DNA of 64,000 nt from assembly GCF_001544495.1 (NCBI RefSeq), contig NZ_FCNZ02000001.1, positions 124,001 through 188,000 on the forward strand, given 5' to 3'. Below are positions 29,089 to 39,684 of this stretch, piece by piece (positions within the stretch are counted from its first letter, which is position 1; every line of letters begins with the position of its first letter). Below the pieces are notes generated by a model. The model saw only the letters and a program-made list of their open reading frames with translations. It had not been told where the DNA came from and made no database searches. Made by a program: the position numbers and the translations under genes. The DNA comes from Caballeronia telluris (GTDB lineage: Bacteria > Pseudomonadota > Gammaproteobacteria > Burkholderiales > Burkholderiaceae).

Positions 29089-30057
29089 ATGAAATCCAAT
29101 CGACGGGCAGTTCTCGGTACGCTTCTCTGTTCCACGCTGATCCTCACGACCGGCCTCAGCGCCCACGCCGACGAGAAGAAAATCACGCTGGGCTTCGCCC
29201 AGGTCGGCGCGGAAAGCGCCTGGCGCACCGCGAACACCGTCTCGGTGAAAAGCGCGGCGCAGCAGGCCGGCATCAATCTCAAATTCTCCGACGCCCAGCA
29301 AAAGCAGGAAAACCAGATCAAGGCGATCCGCTCGTATATCGCGCAGAAAGTCGATGTGATCGCGTTCTCGCCGGTCGTCGAAACCGGCTGGGAGCCGATC
29401 CTGATCGAAGCGAAGAACGCGAAGATTCCGGTGATCCTGACCGACCGCAACATCGACGTGAAGGACAAATCGCTTTACGTGACGATGATCGGCTCGGACT
29501 TCCTCGAAGAAGGCCGACGCGGCGGCAAGTGGCTCGAAGATCACTATAAGAACGATCCGGGCCCGATCAACATCGTCGAATTGCAGGGCACGGTCGGCTC
29601 GGCGCCGGCGAACGACCGCCGCGCGGGTCTGCTCGAAGTCATCAAGAACGATCCGAAGTTCAAGGTAATCGCGTCGCAAAGCGGCGACTTCACGCTCGCG
29701 GGCGGCAAGCAGGTGATGGAAGCCTTCGCCAAGACCTACGGCAAGCAGATCAACGTGGTTTATGCGCATAACGACGACATGGCGCTCGGCGCGATCCAGG
29801 CGATGGAAGAAGCCGGCATGAAGCCGGGCAAGGACATCACGGTCGTCTCGTTCGACGCCACCAAAGGCGGATTCGAAGCGATGGTCGCGGGCAAGATCAA
29901 CGTGGACGTCGAATGCAGCCCGCTGCTCGGGCCGCAGCTGATGAGCGCCGTGAAGGACGTGGTCGCGGGCAAGCCGTTGCCGAAGCGCATCGTCACGGAA
30001 GAGACGATCTTCCCGATGAGCGTCGCCGCCCAGACCTTGCCGCAGCGCAAGTACTGA
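29089..30057 (+). CDS. ytfQ: Sugar ABC transporter substrate-binding protein (YtfQ-like)
   Basis: A 322-residue periplasmic binding protein. Signal peptide AVLGTLLCSTLILTTGLSAHA is cleaved near residue 24. The mature protein has the two-lobed type I fold with ITLGFAQVGAESAWRTANTVSVK, VIAFSPVVETGWEPIL, ILTDRNIDV, and VYAHNDDMALGAIQAMEEAG; these match E. coli YtfQ, which binds galactofuranose. Strong ribosome binding site CAGGAG seven bases before ATG. First gene of a five-gene operon. Given the downstream dehydratase, L-arabinose or a galactose-type sugar is likely; the exact ligand is inference. Confidence 0.9.
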   Translation: MKSNRRAVLGTLLCSTLILTTGLSAHADEKKITLGFAQVGAESAWRTANTVSVKSAAQQAGINLKFSDAQQKQENQIKAIRSYIAQKVDVIAFSPVVETGWEPILIEAKNAKIPVILTDRNIDVKDKSLYVTMIGSDFLEEGRRGGKWLEDHYKNDPGPINIVELQGTVGSAPANDRRAGLLEVIKNDPKFKVIASQSGDFTLAGGKQVMEAFAKTYGKQINVVYAHNDDMALGAIQAMEEAGMKPGKDITVVSFDATKGGFEAMVAGKINVDVECSPLLGPQLMSAVKDVVAGKPLPKRIVTEETIFPMSVAAQTLPQRKY

Positions 30058-30134
30058 GCGCCTGCCCAAGCCCAAGCCCGCCGCCGCGCGCGGCGGGCGC
30101 CTTCGTCCTGCTTCTTCCCACGCGGAACTCGCAC

Positions 30135-31649
30135 ATGAGCGGCGCTGCACTGCTTGAAACCATCGGATTGTCGAAGACCTTCCCCGGCGTGAAGGCGCTG
30201 AACGCCGTCGATTTCCGCCTCTTTCCCGGCGAGATCCACACGCTGATGGGCCAGAACGGCGCGGGCAAATCGACGCTCATCAACCTCCTGACCGGCGTTC
30301 ACGAACACGACGCGGGCGAAATCCGCCTGGCCGGCAAGCCAGTCAGTTTCGCGACGCCGCTCGAGGCCGAAGCCGCCGGCATCCGCACGCTGTATCAGGA
30401 AGTGAACCTGTGCACGAATCTCTCGGTCGCGGAGAACGTGTTCGCCGGGCGTCATCCGAAGCGGCGCGGCGCGATCGACTGGAAAACGATTCACGCGCGC
30501 GCCGAGGCCGCGCTGGCCGAGCTGAACGTCTCGCTCGACGTCACCAAGTCGCTCGATACCTACCCGATCGCCGTGCAGCAGATGGTGGCGATCGCGCGCG
30601 CGGTGTCGGTGGACGCGCGCGTGCTGATCCTCGACGAACCCACGTCCAGTCTCGACGACGGCGAAGTCGCGCGGCTCTTCACCGTGCTGCGCAAGCTGAA
30701 GCAGTCGGGCATCGCGATCTTGTTCGTCACGCATTTTCTCGAACAGACCTACGCCATCTCGGATCGCATCACGATCATGCGCAACGGCGAGCGCGAAGGC
30801 GAATATCTGGCGAAGGACCTGCCGGTCGAGTTGCTCGTCGCGAAGATGGTCGGCCATGAACGGATGACCGAACGGCTGAAGCGCGCCGAATCGGAGCAGC
30901 CTGCGGAAAAATCGGCGGTGCCGCCGTTTCTCGAAATGCACGGCGTCGGACGGCGCGGCCTGATGAATCCCGTCGACATCGACGTTCAGCCCGGCCAGAT
31001 ACTCGGCCTCGCGGGCCTGCTCGGCTCGGGCCGCACGGAGACCGCGCGGCTTTTGTTCGGCGCCGAGCGTCCGGATGCCGGCACGATGACGGTCGGCGGC
31101 AAGGAAACGCGGCTTCGTTCGCCGCGCGACGCGGTGCGCCACGGCATCGGTTATTGCCCGGAAGACCGCAAGAAGGAAGGGATCATTGCGGATCTGTCGA
31201 TTCGCGAAAACATCATTCTCGCGTTGCAGGCGCGGCGCGGCTGGTGGCGTCCGATCCGCCGCGCGAAACAGCGCGAAATGGCCGACGATTGCATCAAGCA
31301 GCTCGGCATCAAGGCGCGCGACGCCGAACAGCCGATCGGACTCCTGTCGGGCGGCAACCAGCAGAAGGCGCTGCTCGCGCGCTGGCTCATGATCCAGCCG
31401 AAAATGCTGATCCTCGACGAACCCACGCGCGGCATCGACATCGGCGCGAAGTTCGAAATCATGGATCGCATGCTGGCGCTCTGCGCGAAGGGACTCGGCA
31501 TTCTGTTCATCTCGTCGGAAGTGAGCGAAGTCGTGCGCGTGAGCCATCGGATCGCGGTGCTGCGCGACCGGCGCAAGGTCGCCGAAGTCGCGGGCAACGA
31601 GGCGTCGGAGGATCAGGTGTATCGACTCATTGCGGGAGAACAGCGATGA
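30135..31649 (+). CDS. ytfR: Sugar ABC transporter ATP-binding protein (YtfR-like)
   Basis: A 504-residue tandem ATPase of the ribose/galactose class. First domain: Walker A GQNGAGKST, Walker B VLILDEPTSSLD, with the degenerate signature YPIAVQQMVAIARAV. Second domain: the loop LAGLLGSGRTETAR in place of a full Walker A, canonical signature LSGGNQQKALLARWL, and Walker B MLILDEPTRGIDIG. This asymmetry is normal for the family. The ATG was placed at MSGAALLETIGLSKTF. The stop overlaps the next gene start by four bases. Works with the two permeases below and the binding protein upstream. Confidence 0.92.
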   Translation: MSGAALLETIGLSKTFPGVKALNAVDFRLFPGEIHTLMGQNGAGKSTLINLLTGVHEHDAGEIRLAGKPVSFATPLEAEAAGIRTLYQEVNLCTNLSVAENVFAGRHPKRRGAIDWKTIHARAEAALAELNVSLDVTKSLDTYPIAVQQMVAIARAVSVDARVLILDEPTSSLDDGEVARLFTVLRKLKQSGIAILFVTHFLEQTYAISDRITIMRNGEREGEYLAKDLPVELLVAKMVGHERMTERLKRAESEQPAEKSAVPPFLEMHGVGRRGLMNPVDIDVQPGQILGLAGLLGSGRTETARLLFGAERPDAGTMTVGGKETRLRSPRDAVRHGIGYCPEDRKKEGIIADLSIRENIILALQARRGWWRPIRRAKQREMADDCIKQLGIKARDAEQPIGLLSGGNQQKALLARWLMIQPKMLILDEPTRGIDIGAKFEIMDRMLALCAKGLGILFISSEVSEVVRVSHRIAVLRDRRKVAEVAGNEASEDQVYRLIAGEQR

Positions 31650-32674
31650 AACGGCTCGCAGCCCATCCGCTCGTGTGGCCGTGCGTGACGCTCGTGCTGC
31701 TCGTGCTGCTCGATCTCTCGCACAACCCGGCGTTCCTCTCGATTTCCGTCCTCGACGGCCATCTGTTCGGCGCGCCCATCGACATCCTGAACCGCGCGGC
31801 GCCGCTCGTGCTGGTGTCGCTCGGCATGACGCTCGTGATCGCCACGCGCGGCATCGACATCTCGGTCGGCGCGGTGGTCGCGATTGCCGGGGCGGCCGCG
31901 GCCAGCATCCTCGCCGCCGATCCGTCGCAAGTCGGCATGGCGATCGCAGCCGCGCTCGCCGCCGGCTTGCTCGCCGGCATGTGGAACGGCTTGCTGGTCG
32001 CGATCGTCGGCATGCAGCCGATCATCGCGACGCTGATTCTGATGGTGGCCGGACGCGGCGTCGCGCAATTGCTGACGGGCGGCCAGATCATTCCGATCGG
32101 CGCGCGCGACTATCTCTTTCTCGGCGGCGGCTATCTGGCCCTGATTCCGTGCTCGATGTGGATCGCGGCGGCGGCCATCGCGGTGACGACGCTCCTCATG
32201 AACCGCACCGCGCTCGGGCTCTTTATCCGCGCGATCGGCATCAATCCGGTCGCAACGCGCCTCGCCGGGCTGCGTTCGAGCGCGATCGTCTTCGGCGTGT
32301 ACACGTTCTCCGGGCTGACGGCGGCGATCGCGGGAATCCTGGCGAGTTCGAACGTGCGCAGCGCCGACGGCAACAACGCCGGCCTGCTGCTCGAACTCGA
32401 CGCGATTCTCGCCGTGACGCTCGGCGGCACGTCGCTGCTCGGCGGCCGGTTTAGCCTCGCGGGCACGGTGCTGGGCGCGCTCATCATCCAGACGCTGACC
32501 TACACGACCTACTCCATCGGCGTGCCGCCCGAAGCGACGCTCGTCGTCAAGGCGGCGGTCGTGCTGATGGTGAGCGTGATCCAGTCGGCGAGCGCGCGCG
32601 CGTTCATCGCACGGCAGGTGCGGCGCGCGTTCCCGGTCGCGGCCAAAAGGACATTGACGGAGGGCGCGCAGTGA
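31646..32674 (+). CDS. ytfT: Sugar ABC transporter permease (YtfT-like)
   Basis: A 342-residue inner-membrane permease of the BPD_transp_2 type (ribose/galactose class). Signature LVLVSLGMTLVIATRGIDISVGAVVAIAGA is clear, and eight or more hydrophobic segments follow; the cytoplasmic coupling region is near FIRAIGINPVATRLAGL. Start ATG overlaps the ATPase stop. Together with the following permease it likely forms a heterodimeric channel, as in YtfT/YjfF. Confidence 0.9.
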   Translation: MKRLAAHPLVWPCVTLVLLVLLDLSHNPAFLSISVLDGHLFGAPIDILNRAAPLVLVSLGMTLVIATRGIDISVGAVVAIAGAAAASILAADPSQVGMAIAAALAAGLLAGMWNGLLVAIVGMQPIIATLILMVAGRGVAQLLTGGQIIPIGARDYLFLGGGYLALIPCSMWIAAAAIAVTTLLMNRTALGLFIRAIGINPVATRLAGLRSSAIVFGVYTFSGLTAAIAGILASSNVRSADGNNAGLLLELDAILAVTLGGTSLLGGRFSLAGTVLGALIIQTLTYTTYSIGVPPEATLVVKAAVVLMVSVIQSASARAFIARQVRRAFPVAAKRTLTEGAQ

Positions 32675-33753
32675 ACAAGCTCATCGATCCGCGCACGCTG
32701 CCCATCGTCGTGACCATCGCGCTGTTCGCGGCGCTGCTCGCCTTCGGCTCCGTGATGTACACCGGATTCTTCTCGCTGCAAGTGTTCGCCGGCCTTCTGA
32801 TCGACAACGCGTTTTTGCTGATCGTCGCGATCGGCATGACGTTCGTGATCGTGTCGGGCGGGATCGACCTGTCGGTCGGCTCGGTCGTCGCGCTGACGAC
32901 GATCCTCTGCGCCCTCTTCACCGAACGGTTCCACTGGCCCGTGTGGATCATCCTGCCGCTCGTGCTCGCGTTCGGCGCGCTCTACGGCGCCGCGATGGGC
33001 GCGCTGATCCACTTTTTCCGCCTGCAGCCGTTCATCGTGACGCTGGCCGGCATGTTCCTCGCGCGCGGCGCGTGCTTTCTCATTACGACGCAGTCGATCA
33101 CGATCAGCAATCCGACGTTCCGCGCGCTCTCCGCGTTCCATCTCGACCTCGGCGGGGCGTCGCTCACGACCGGCGCGCTCGTCGCCATTGCGGTGCTCGC
33201 CGCCGCGGTGTTCGTCGCGCATTACACGCGCTTCGGGCGCAACGTCTACGCGATCGGCGGCAACGAGCGATCCGCGGTGCTGATGGGCCTGCCGGTCGCG
33301 CGCACCAAGGTCGGCGTCTACGCGCTCTCGGGATTCTGCTCGGCGCTCGGCGGCGTCGTGTTCACGCTCTACGTGCTCTCGGGCTACGGCTTGCAGGGAC
33401 AAGGCATGGAACTCGACGCCATCGCGGCCACCGTGATCGGCGGCACGCTTTTGACGGGCGGCGTAGGCTATGTCGTCGGCACGCTGTTCGGCGTCGGCAT
33501 CCTCGGCACGATTCAGACGCTGATTACCTTCGACGGCACGCTCAGTTCGTGGTGGACGCGCATCGTGATTGGCGCGTTGCTCTGCGCGTTCTGCCTGTTG
33601 CAGCGGCTCATCGAACGGCACGCCGGGCGCCGCAGGTCGAACGGCACGATGACGGGCGAGCGCGCCGGCGCCAAACGACCGCGCCGCGCGCCGCTGTCGA
33701 CCGATGTCGAGAACAACGCCGCTGAATCGCTGACACCGAAGGAAAGCACTTGA
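32671..33753 (+). CDS. yjfF: Sugar ABC transporter permease (YjfF-like)
   Basis: A 360-residue permease with the same signature as its partner (LIVAIGMTFVIVSGGIDLSVGSVVALTT) and coupling region NVYAIGGNERSAVLMGLPVARTKVGVYALSG. It starts with GTG overlapping the previous stop (GTGA). The C-terminal 40 residues after RLIERHAGRRR are hydrophilic and rich in Arg, Thr and Pro, longer than usual for the family; role unknown. Completes the four-protein importer. Confidence 0.9.
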   Translation: MNKLIDPRTLPIVVTIALFAALLAFGSVMYTGFFSLQVFAGLLIDNAFLLIVAIGMTFVIVSGGIDLSVGSVVALTTILCALFTERFHWPVWIILPLVLAFGALYGAAMGALIHFFRLQPFIVTLAGMFLARGACFLITTQSITISNPTFRALSAFHLDLGGASLTTGALVAIAVLAAAVFVAHYTRFGRNVYAIGGNERSAVLMGLPVARTKVGVYALSGFCSALGGVVFTLYVLSGYGLQGQGMELDAIAATVIGGTLLTGGVGYVVGTLFGVGILGTIQTLITFDGTLSSWWTRIVIGALLCAFCLLQRLIERHAGRRRSNGTMTGERAGAKRPRRAPLSTDVENNAAESLTPKEST

Positions 33754-33783
33754 AACTCCACCAAACGATAGACGGAACTCCGC

Positions 33784-35529
<1,746 letters not shown>

Positions 35530-35558
35530 CCACTACCGGCCTTTTCGTTGCTTTCCTT

Positions 35559-35583
35559 GGCCCGGTCGCATTGCGACCGGGCC
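35559..35583. terminator. Strong hairpin between convergent genes
   Basis: A perfect 11-bp stem (GGCCCGGTCGC / GCGACCGGGCC) with loop ATT lies between the dehydratase stop and the phosphatase stop. There is no T-run after it on the plus strand and only a weak T-rich stretch on the other side, so it is probably a bidirectional hairpin terminator. Confidence 0.6.
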
Positions 35584-35584
35584 G

Positions 35585-36085
35585 TCAAAACGAAGGCTCG
35601 CCGGCTTCGCAATAGTGTGTTACTGGCGTGCGGCCAACCTGCTGCCGCAAGGACTCAACATCGACTTGCTTCAGGTAATGCAGAATGTTTTTCCAGATGG
35701 CATGGAACCCGAAGCCGCCGTTGAGCAGCTCATCGAACGCGGCGTCCTTGCTCCAATCCTGGTAAACGATGCGATAAAGCGCGCAAATCAGCCCGGTGCG
35801 ATCCGCGCCGTGCTGACAATGGATCAAGACCGGACCATCGCATTCCGCGTGGCGCAACGCATGTAGCGCCGCCAGCACTTCCTTGTCGCAGATATTCCAT
35901 GTGTTGATGGGAATGCGTTGCGCTGAGATTCCGGTGCCGGCGAGAATGCGACGATCGGAATGGAATGCGCGAAAACTGATTACCTTGCGTATGCCGAGTT
36001 GCCGCAAATGGGGCACGTCCCTTCTCGACAGCTTCGCGCTCCGGAAGAGCGACGGCGTGAGGCGAAACAGATTATTCACAGCCAT
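35585..36085 (-). CDS. Dual-specificity-type protein phosphatase
   Basis: A 166-residue phosphatase with the intact P-loop HCQHGADRTG (Cys nucleophile and Arg present) and an N-terminal LFRSAKLSRRDVPHLRQLGIRKVISF segment typical of this cytoplasmic-looking bacterial family. It lacks a clear signal peptide. It overlaps the upstream membrane protein gene by 14 bp and is the last gene of a three-gene set starting with a broken glycosyltransferase. Related phosphatases in other bacteria act on phosphatidylglycerophosphate or on proteins; its substrate here is unknown. Confidence 0.8.
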   Translation of the reverse strand: MAVNNLFRLTPSLFRSAKLSRRDVPHLRQLGIRKVISFRAFHSDRRILAGTGISAQRIPINTWNICDKEVLAALHALRHAECDGPVLIHCQHGADRTGLICALYRIVYQDWSKDAAFDELLNGGFGFHAIWKNILHYLKQVDVESLRQQVGRTPVTHYCEAGEPSF

Positions 36086-36587
36086 GACTCGGTGTCCTGT
36101 AAGCGTGGACGCGATCGCGCGAAACGAAAAAAAGCACGATTGCCGCGGCGCTCATGGTCCAGTAGTCGATAGGGGCGAAGCCGAACCAATGGATGTGCCA
36201 TGGTATGAAGGCGGGCTTGAAGCGGGCGAGCCCGAACGCGGGATTCAGCACGAACCAGAGGAAGTCCTCGGTGAGCCAGAAGAGCATGGTGCAGGCGATG
36301 ATGCGAGCCTCGATTCGCCAGGACCAGTGAAAATTGAAGATGGGCGGCAGGTGAAAGAACAGCGCGATAAGCGGGAACACCCAGGCGTGATAGCCCGTCA
36401 TTGGCCGGCCGCCCCAGAAGAGGTCGAGCATCCAGTGCTTCTCGATACGCCACGTCGGCAAATTCGCGGCCCAGCCGGCGCTTCCTTCGATCTGGATTTC
36501 GACGTTGGCAAAAAAGAAGCCTAGCAGTATCACCCATGCCATCAGTACCAACGTGCGCCATGACGGCACGAAGTCGGCGACCGTCAT
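36072..36587 (-). CDS. Integral membrane protein of unknown function
   Basis: A 171-residue protein with four predicted membrane segments (about residues 10-27, 67-83, 97-112 and 142-158) and many Trp, His and Phe residues (YHAWVFPLIALFFHLPPIF, WHIHWFGFAPIDYW). No family was recognised. The ATG overlaps the end of the upstream glycosyltransferase gene (ATGA), and its 3' end overlaps the phosphatase start, so the three genes are one operon. The co-occurrence suggests a lipid-linked process in the inner membrane. Confidence 0.65.
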   Translation of the reverse strand: MTVADFVPSWRTLVLMAWVILLGFFFANVEIQIEGSAGWAANLPTWRIEKHWMLDLFWGGRPMTGYHAWVFPLIALFFHLPPIFNFHWSWRIEARIIACTMLFWLTEDFLWFVLNPAFGLARFKPAFIPWHIHWFGFAPIDYWTMSAAAIVLFFVSRDRVHAYRTPSHGCE

Positions 36588-37725
36588 GAAGCCGCGTCCG
36601 TGCCAAGCACGCGATCCAGTACGAAGCGGGCGGCGAGCGGTCTGCCGAGCGGCGCAATGCGCCGGCGCATCGCTTCAAGACGCTCCGGTTCATCCAGCAA
36701 AGCGCGAACGCGATAGACGAGTGCGTCGTCGTCGACTGCCTTAAGGGCCACGCCTTGTTCAAGCAGGAAATCGGCATTGCGCTCTTCTTGCCCTGGTATC
36801 GGCGAGTTGAGCAGCATCGGCTGTTTCATCGCGAGACATTCCGAGGTCGTCAAGCCGCCGGGTTTCGTGATGACAAGATCGGAGCAAGCCATCAGACGCT
36901 CGACCTCGCGCGTGAAGCCGTGCGGAAACAGTCGGCCCGGATGATCGCTGGCGAGTTTCCCGAGCGCCGCGAGCAAAGCCTCATTGCGGCCGGCGAGCAC
37001 GATCAACTGGAAGTCGGCGCCCATGGCGAGAAGGCGCGCTGCCAGCTTGTCCTTTGGACCGAGTCCTGCGCCGCCGGACATCATCAGCAGGGTACGGCGC
37101 TGCGGATCGAGGCCGAATGCGCGAGCGCAGGCCGGGGCTCCATGGATTGGCTGAATGCCGGCATGACCGGAATGCCGCTCACATGGATAGCGTCATGCGG
37201 AAGGCCACGCATGCGCATCCGCCAGGCCACTTCGTCGTTCGCGGCAAAGTAGCCGTGCAGGTTCGGCACAACCCACAGACGGTGGAGATCGAAGTCGGTG
37301 ACCTACACCCATACCGGGATGTCGAGTCGTGCCTTGCGGATTTCGCGCGAGAGGATTTCGGCGGGCAGGAAATGCGTGCAGATGATGGCATCCGGCCGAC
37401 AACGCGCGATTTCCGCGAGCAGTGCGCGGCAGTTGAGCCGTTCGACCGCGCGCCGGAGTTTTTGGGAAAGCGCGGCCGGATCGGCCTCGTCAGTTCTTTG
37501 GTACAGGTAACTCCAAAGCGCCGGCTGCGAACTCACGAGCGCGAGATAGAAGTCCGTGTAGATTTTGCGGAATGTGGGCGGCACGAAATCCATGACGTCC
37601 AGATGGGTGGCTTCGATACCTGTCGGGTGGATGGCCGCAAAGGCACGAACGGCTTCGGCAGCACGCGTATGACCGGCCCCCGCGCTGATGCTCAGAAGCA
37701 GGATGTTTTTGGGTGGTTTGACCAT
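36584..37725 (-). pseudogene. Diacylglycerol glycosyltransferase-like gene (MGDG synthase/UgtP type), inactivated
   Basis: Reassembled, it makes a 380-residue protein: N-terminal ILLLSISAGAGHTRAAEAVRAF (MGDG synthase family), middle VTDFDLHRLWVVPNLHGYFAANDEVA, and C-terminal nucleotide-sugar part LLMMSGGAGLGPKDK to ITKPGGLTTSECLAMKQP. Two lesions break it. A TAG at 37303-37305 sits between PVWV and VTDFD, where the family has Gln (CAG), and a one-base indel at about 37115-37135 shifts the frame before RAFGLDPQRR. Such enzymes add sugars to diacylglycerol at the inner membrane. The downstream two genes remain intact but could suffer polarity. Confidence 0.82.
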
Positions 37726-37987
37726 CTGATGTTTGTTTGATGTTCGTGCGCGTCGTCAGCTTAACTAAACATCACAGCGTCGTACCACGCATTGTTTTAC
37801 CGAAATGGGCCGCTTGCGCTGCGGCATTTTATTTGGCTTTGTTAATCGCAAGTTCGCACTAAAAGAAATTTGACATACATCGAATGCGACGTGAAATTAT
37901 GCGAATACGACGCTGTGGTGGCTCTGTGCGATGAGCGCCGCGTGATGACAGTCTGGCGCGGCGACGATATCAATCCAGCGTGCTGCC
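37726..37987. other. AT-richer intergenic region
   Basis: A 262-bp gene-free stretch upstream of the broken glycosyltransferase gene. Its composition is lower in GC than the flanks, as expected for a promoter, and it includes TTTTATTTGGC-type runs. No specific operator, terminator or RNA gene is recognised. Confidence 0.4.
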
Positions 37988-38638
37988 CTAATGCGATCCA
38001 GAGAATAGGCTGAACAAAAACAGCATGGGCCTGAATAAAACCGGCTTCGCATCGGGATCGAGAGACAGGCGCAAGCTGTACACGGCAAAGGCCGGCACCT
38101 CTCTCCAGCTTGAATACAGGTCACGCACGCGAAACGAGCGCGGTAATGTTCCATACACCGTCTGCGCACCTGTCCGCGCGAACGCAAGCTGCGCTCTCAC
38201 AAGGTGGTAATACTGGCTGATCAGCATCACGCGCGATACCTGGTGTGCCTGCATATATCTGGCGGCATGTCGTGCCGTGGCGAGCGTGTTGATGCCTTGA
38301 TCGTCAACGACGATCCGGTTCGCCGGAACGCCGTGCGCCAGCAGATAAGCCTCCATGGCTGTTGCTTCATTCAGACCCGGGCCGTCGATACTGCTGCTCA
38401 CAAAAAGAGTCGAGCAATATCCCGTTCGATAGCATTGCACTGCGGTGTCGAGGCGCGCCATCAGGATCGGCTTGGGAGTGCCGTTGTCTTCGAGTGCATT
38501 GCCAAAGACTACCGCAACATCGGCCTTGTCATAGGGGATACTCAGGCTGCGCACGCAGATGAGTATCGCAGCGAGAAGCCACACTATGGCAAGCGTAATA
38601 AGGAGCTTGAGGAGTATCGATTTCGGACGGAGATGCAT
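37988..38638 (-). CDS. YdcF/SanA-family (DUF218) envelope protein
   Basis: A 216-residue protein with an N-terminal membrane anchor (LKLLITLAIVWLLAAILICV) and a DUF218 domain: DVAVVFGNALEDNG, MARLDTAVQCYRTG, LFVSSS, NEATAMEAYLLAHGVP, VDDQGINTLATARHAARYM and VMLISQYYHLVRAQLAFARTGA. SanA-type proteins affect envelope permeability to vancomycin. ATG 38638 (MHLRPKS) was preferred over an upstream ATG that gives a non-family extension. Codon choice is slightly less GC-biased than neighbours. A monocistronic unit by spacing. Confidence 0.8.
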   Translation of the reverse strand: MHLRPKSILLKLLITLAIVWLLAAILICVRSLSIPYDKADVAVVFGNALEDNGTPKPILMARLDTAVQCYRTGYCSTLFVSSSIDGPGLNEATAMEAYLLAHGVPANRIVVDDQGINTLATARHAARYMQAHQVSRVMLISQYYHLVRAQLAFARTGAQTVYGTLPRSFRVRDLYSSWREVPAFAVYSLRLSLDPDAKPVLFRPMLFLFSLFSGSH

Positions 38639-38692
38639 CAACGAATAATTGTTAAGATCAAAACAAGGTGGCAAGGCGAAGGGCAAGTCGAG

Positions 38693-39217
38693 TCACCGCG
38701 ACGGTCGGCTGGCACGGCCTCGCTCCTTTACCGTTGTCCGGTTCAATGAACCCTCCATCATGACGAGATAGGCGAGGCAGCAAAGCACCGCCATATTCTT
38801 TGTCAAAGGACCGAACGGATGAAAAAGGAATGACGGAATCCACACGGCGATGACGATCGAGTAGAAGACGACCACGACGAACTGCAATCGCCAGATTCTT
38901 CTTGAGGGAAAGAAGCATGACATCACCCCCATGGCTAGATCGAAAACGCACGCAGCCAGAAACGCTGAAGCGGCCCCGTGCGTCAATCCGACCCGCCGCA
39001 GCCAGTCCAGCGATTCCGCGCGCGGATAGACGAACCATGAAGCGAACGCGGTCCATGCCGCCCATATGAAAGCCATTGTTATCCGCATGGCCCAATAAAG
39101 TCGAACGAGATTTTTCCCAGAATCGTTCGAGTTTGGATCATGCTCAGGACTCTTGATCTGTTCATCGACCGTTTCGACCCGCGTCGGCGCGCTCGACGTG
39201 TTGCGTGGCGAATTCAT
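38693..39217 (-). CDS. DoxX-like membrane protein
   Basis: A 174-residue protein: a hydrophilic N-terminus of about 30 residues, then four membrane segments starting RLYWAMRITMAFIWAAWTAF and including HGAASAFLAACVFDLAMGVMSC, which fits DoxX-like (PF13781-type) proteins. Function unknown. The start ATG overlaps the stop of the DUF2269 gene upstream, making an operon with it and the saccharopine-dehydrogenase-like gene. Such trios recur in proteobacteria, often with a Rossmann oxidoreductase. Confidence 0.72.
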   Translation of the reverse strand: MNSPRNTSSAPTRVETVDEQIKSPEHDPNSNDSGKNLVRLYWAMRITMAFIWAAWTAFASWFVYPRAESLDWLRRVGLTHGAASAFLAACVFDLAMGVMSCFFPSRRIWRLQFVVVVFYSIVIAVWIPSFLFHPFGPLTKNMAVLCCLAYLVMMEGSLNRTTVKERGRASRPSR

Positions 39218-39684
39218 GGGGTGGGTTTGAACACCATTAGCCAATACACTCCGACGAGCGCAATAAAGGCCGGAACGCCAAGCCAGAACCAGACGCGCGC
39301 ATATCGCCAGTACTGGCGCGGGAGCGCGGTGTGTTCGGTATCGGCGATCCGCGCCATATCGCGCATCCGTACTTGCAGCCACACGACCGGAAGCCAGCAG
39401 CACGCTGCGAGCAGGTACAGGCAGATCGCGTAGAAGATCCATCCGCTAAACATTGGATAGCCAGCAGGATAGACAAGGCCCAGGCCGGTGAGCGGTTGCA
39501 GGATGACGGCGGGGGTCGTGAACATCCAGTCGGCCAGCACCGTGCGTTCCGTCACGATGCGGATTGCCCTGACGTCCCCGCTGCGGTCAGTCACCCACTT
39601 GAAGAATGCGATGCCGATTCCGGTGCCGAACAGCACGGTCGAACTGAGGATGTGAATGCATTTGAGGACGAGATAGGCGTTCAT
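39214..39684 (-). CDS. DUF2269 family membrane protein
   Basis: A 156-residue integral membrane protein with four hydrophobic segments; the N-terminus YLVLKCIHILSSTVLFGTGIGIAFFKW and the TTPAVILQPLTGLGLV motif match the DUF2269 family. Function unknown. Both ends overlap neighbours by four bases, showing tight coupling in the three-gene operon. Confidence 0.8.
   Translation of the reverse strand: MNAYLVLKCIHILSSTVLFGTGIGIAFFKWVTDRSGDVRAIRIVTERTVLADWMFTTPAVILQPLTGLGLVYPAGYPMFSGWIFYAICLYLLAACCWLPVVWLQVRMRDMARIADTEHTALPRQYWRYARVWFWLGVPAFIALVGVYWLMVFKPTP

Noticed and set aside
29758..29773. GTTTATGCGCATAACG inside the ytfQ gene resembles the parS-like core.
   Set aside because: It encodes the conserved Val-Tyr-Ala-His-Asn stretch of the binding protein, lacks full symmetry and lies far from the origin-like region, so chance from coding constraint is the simpler explanation.
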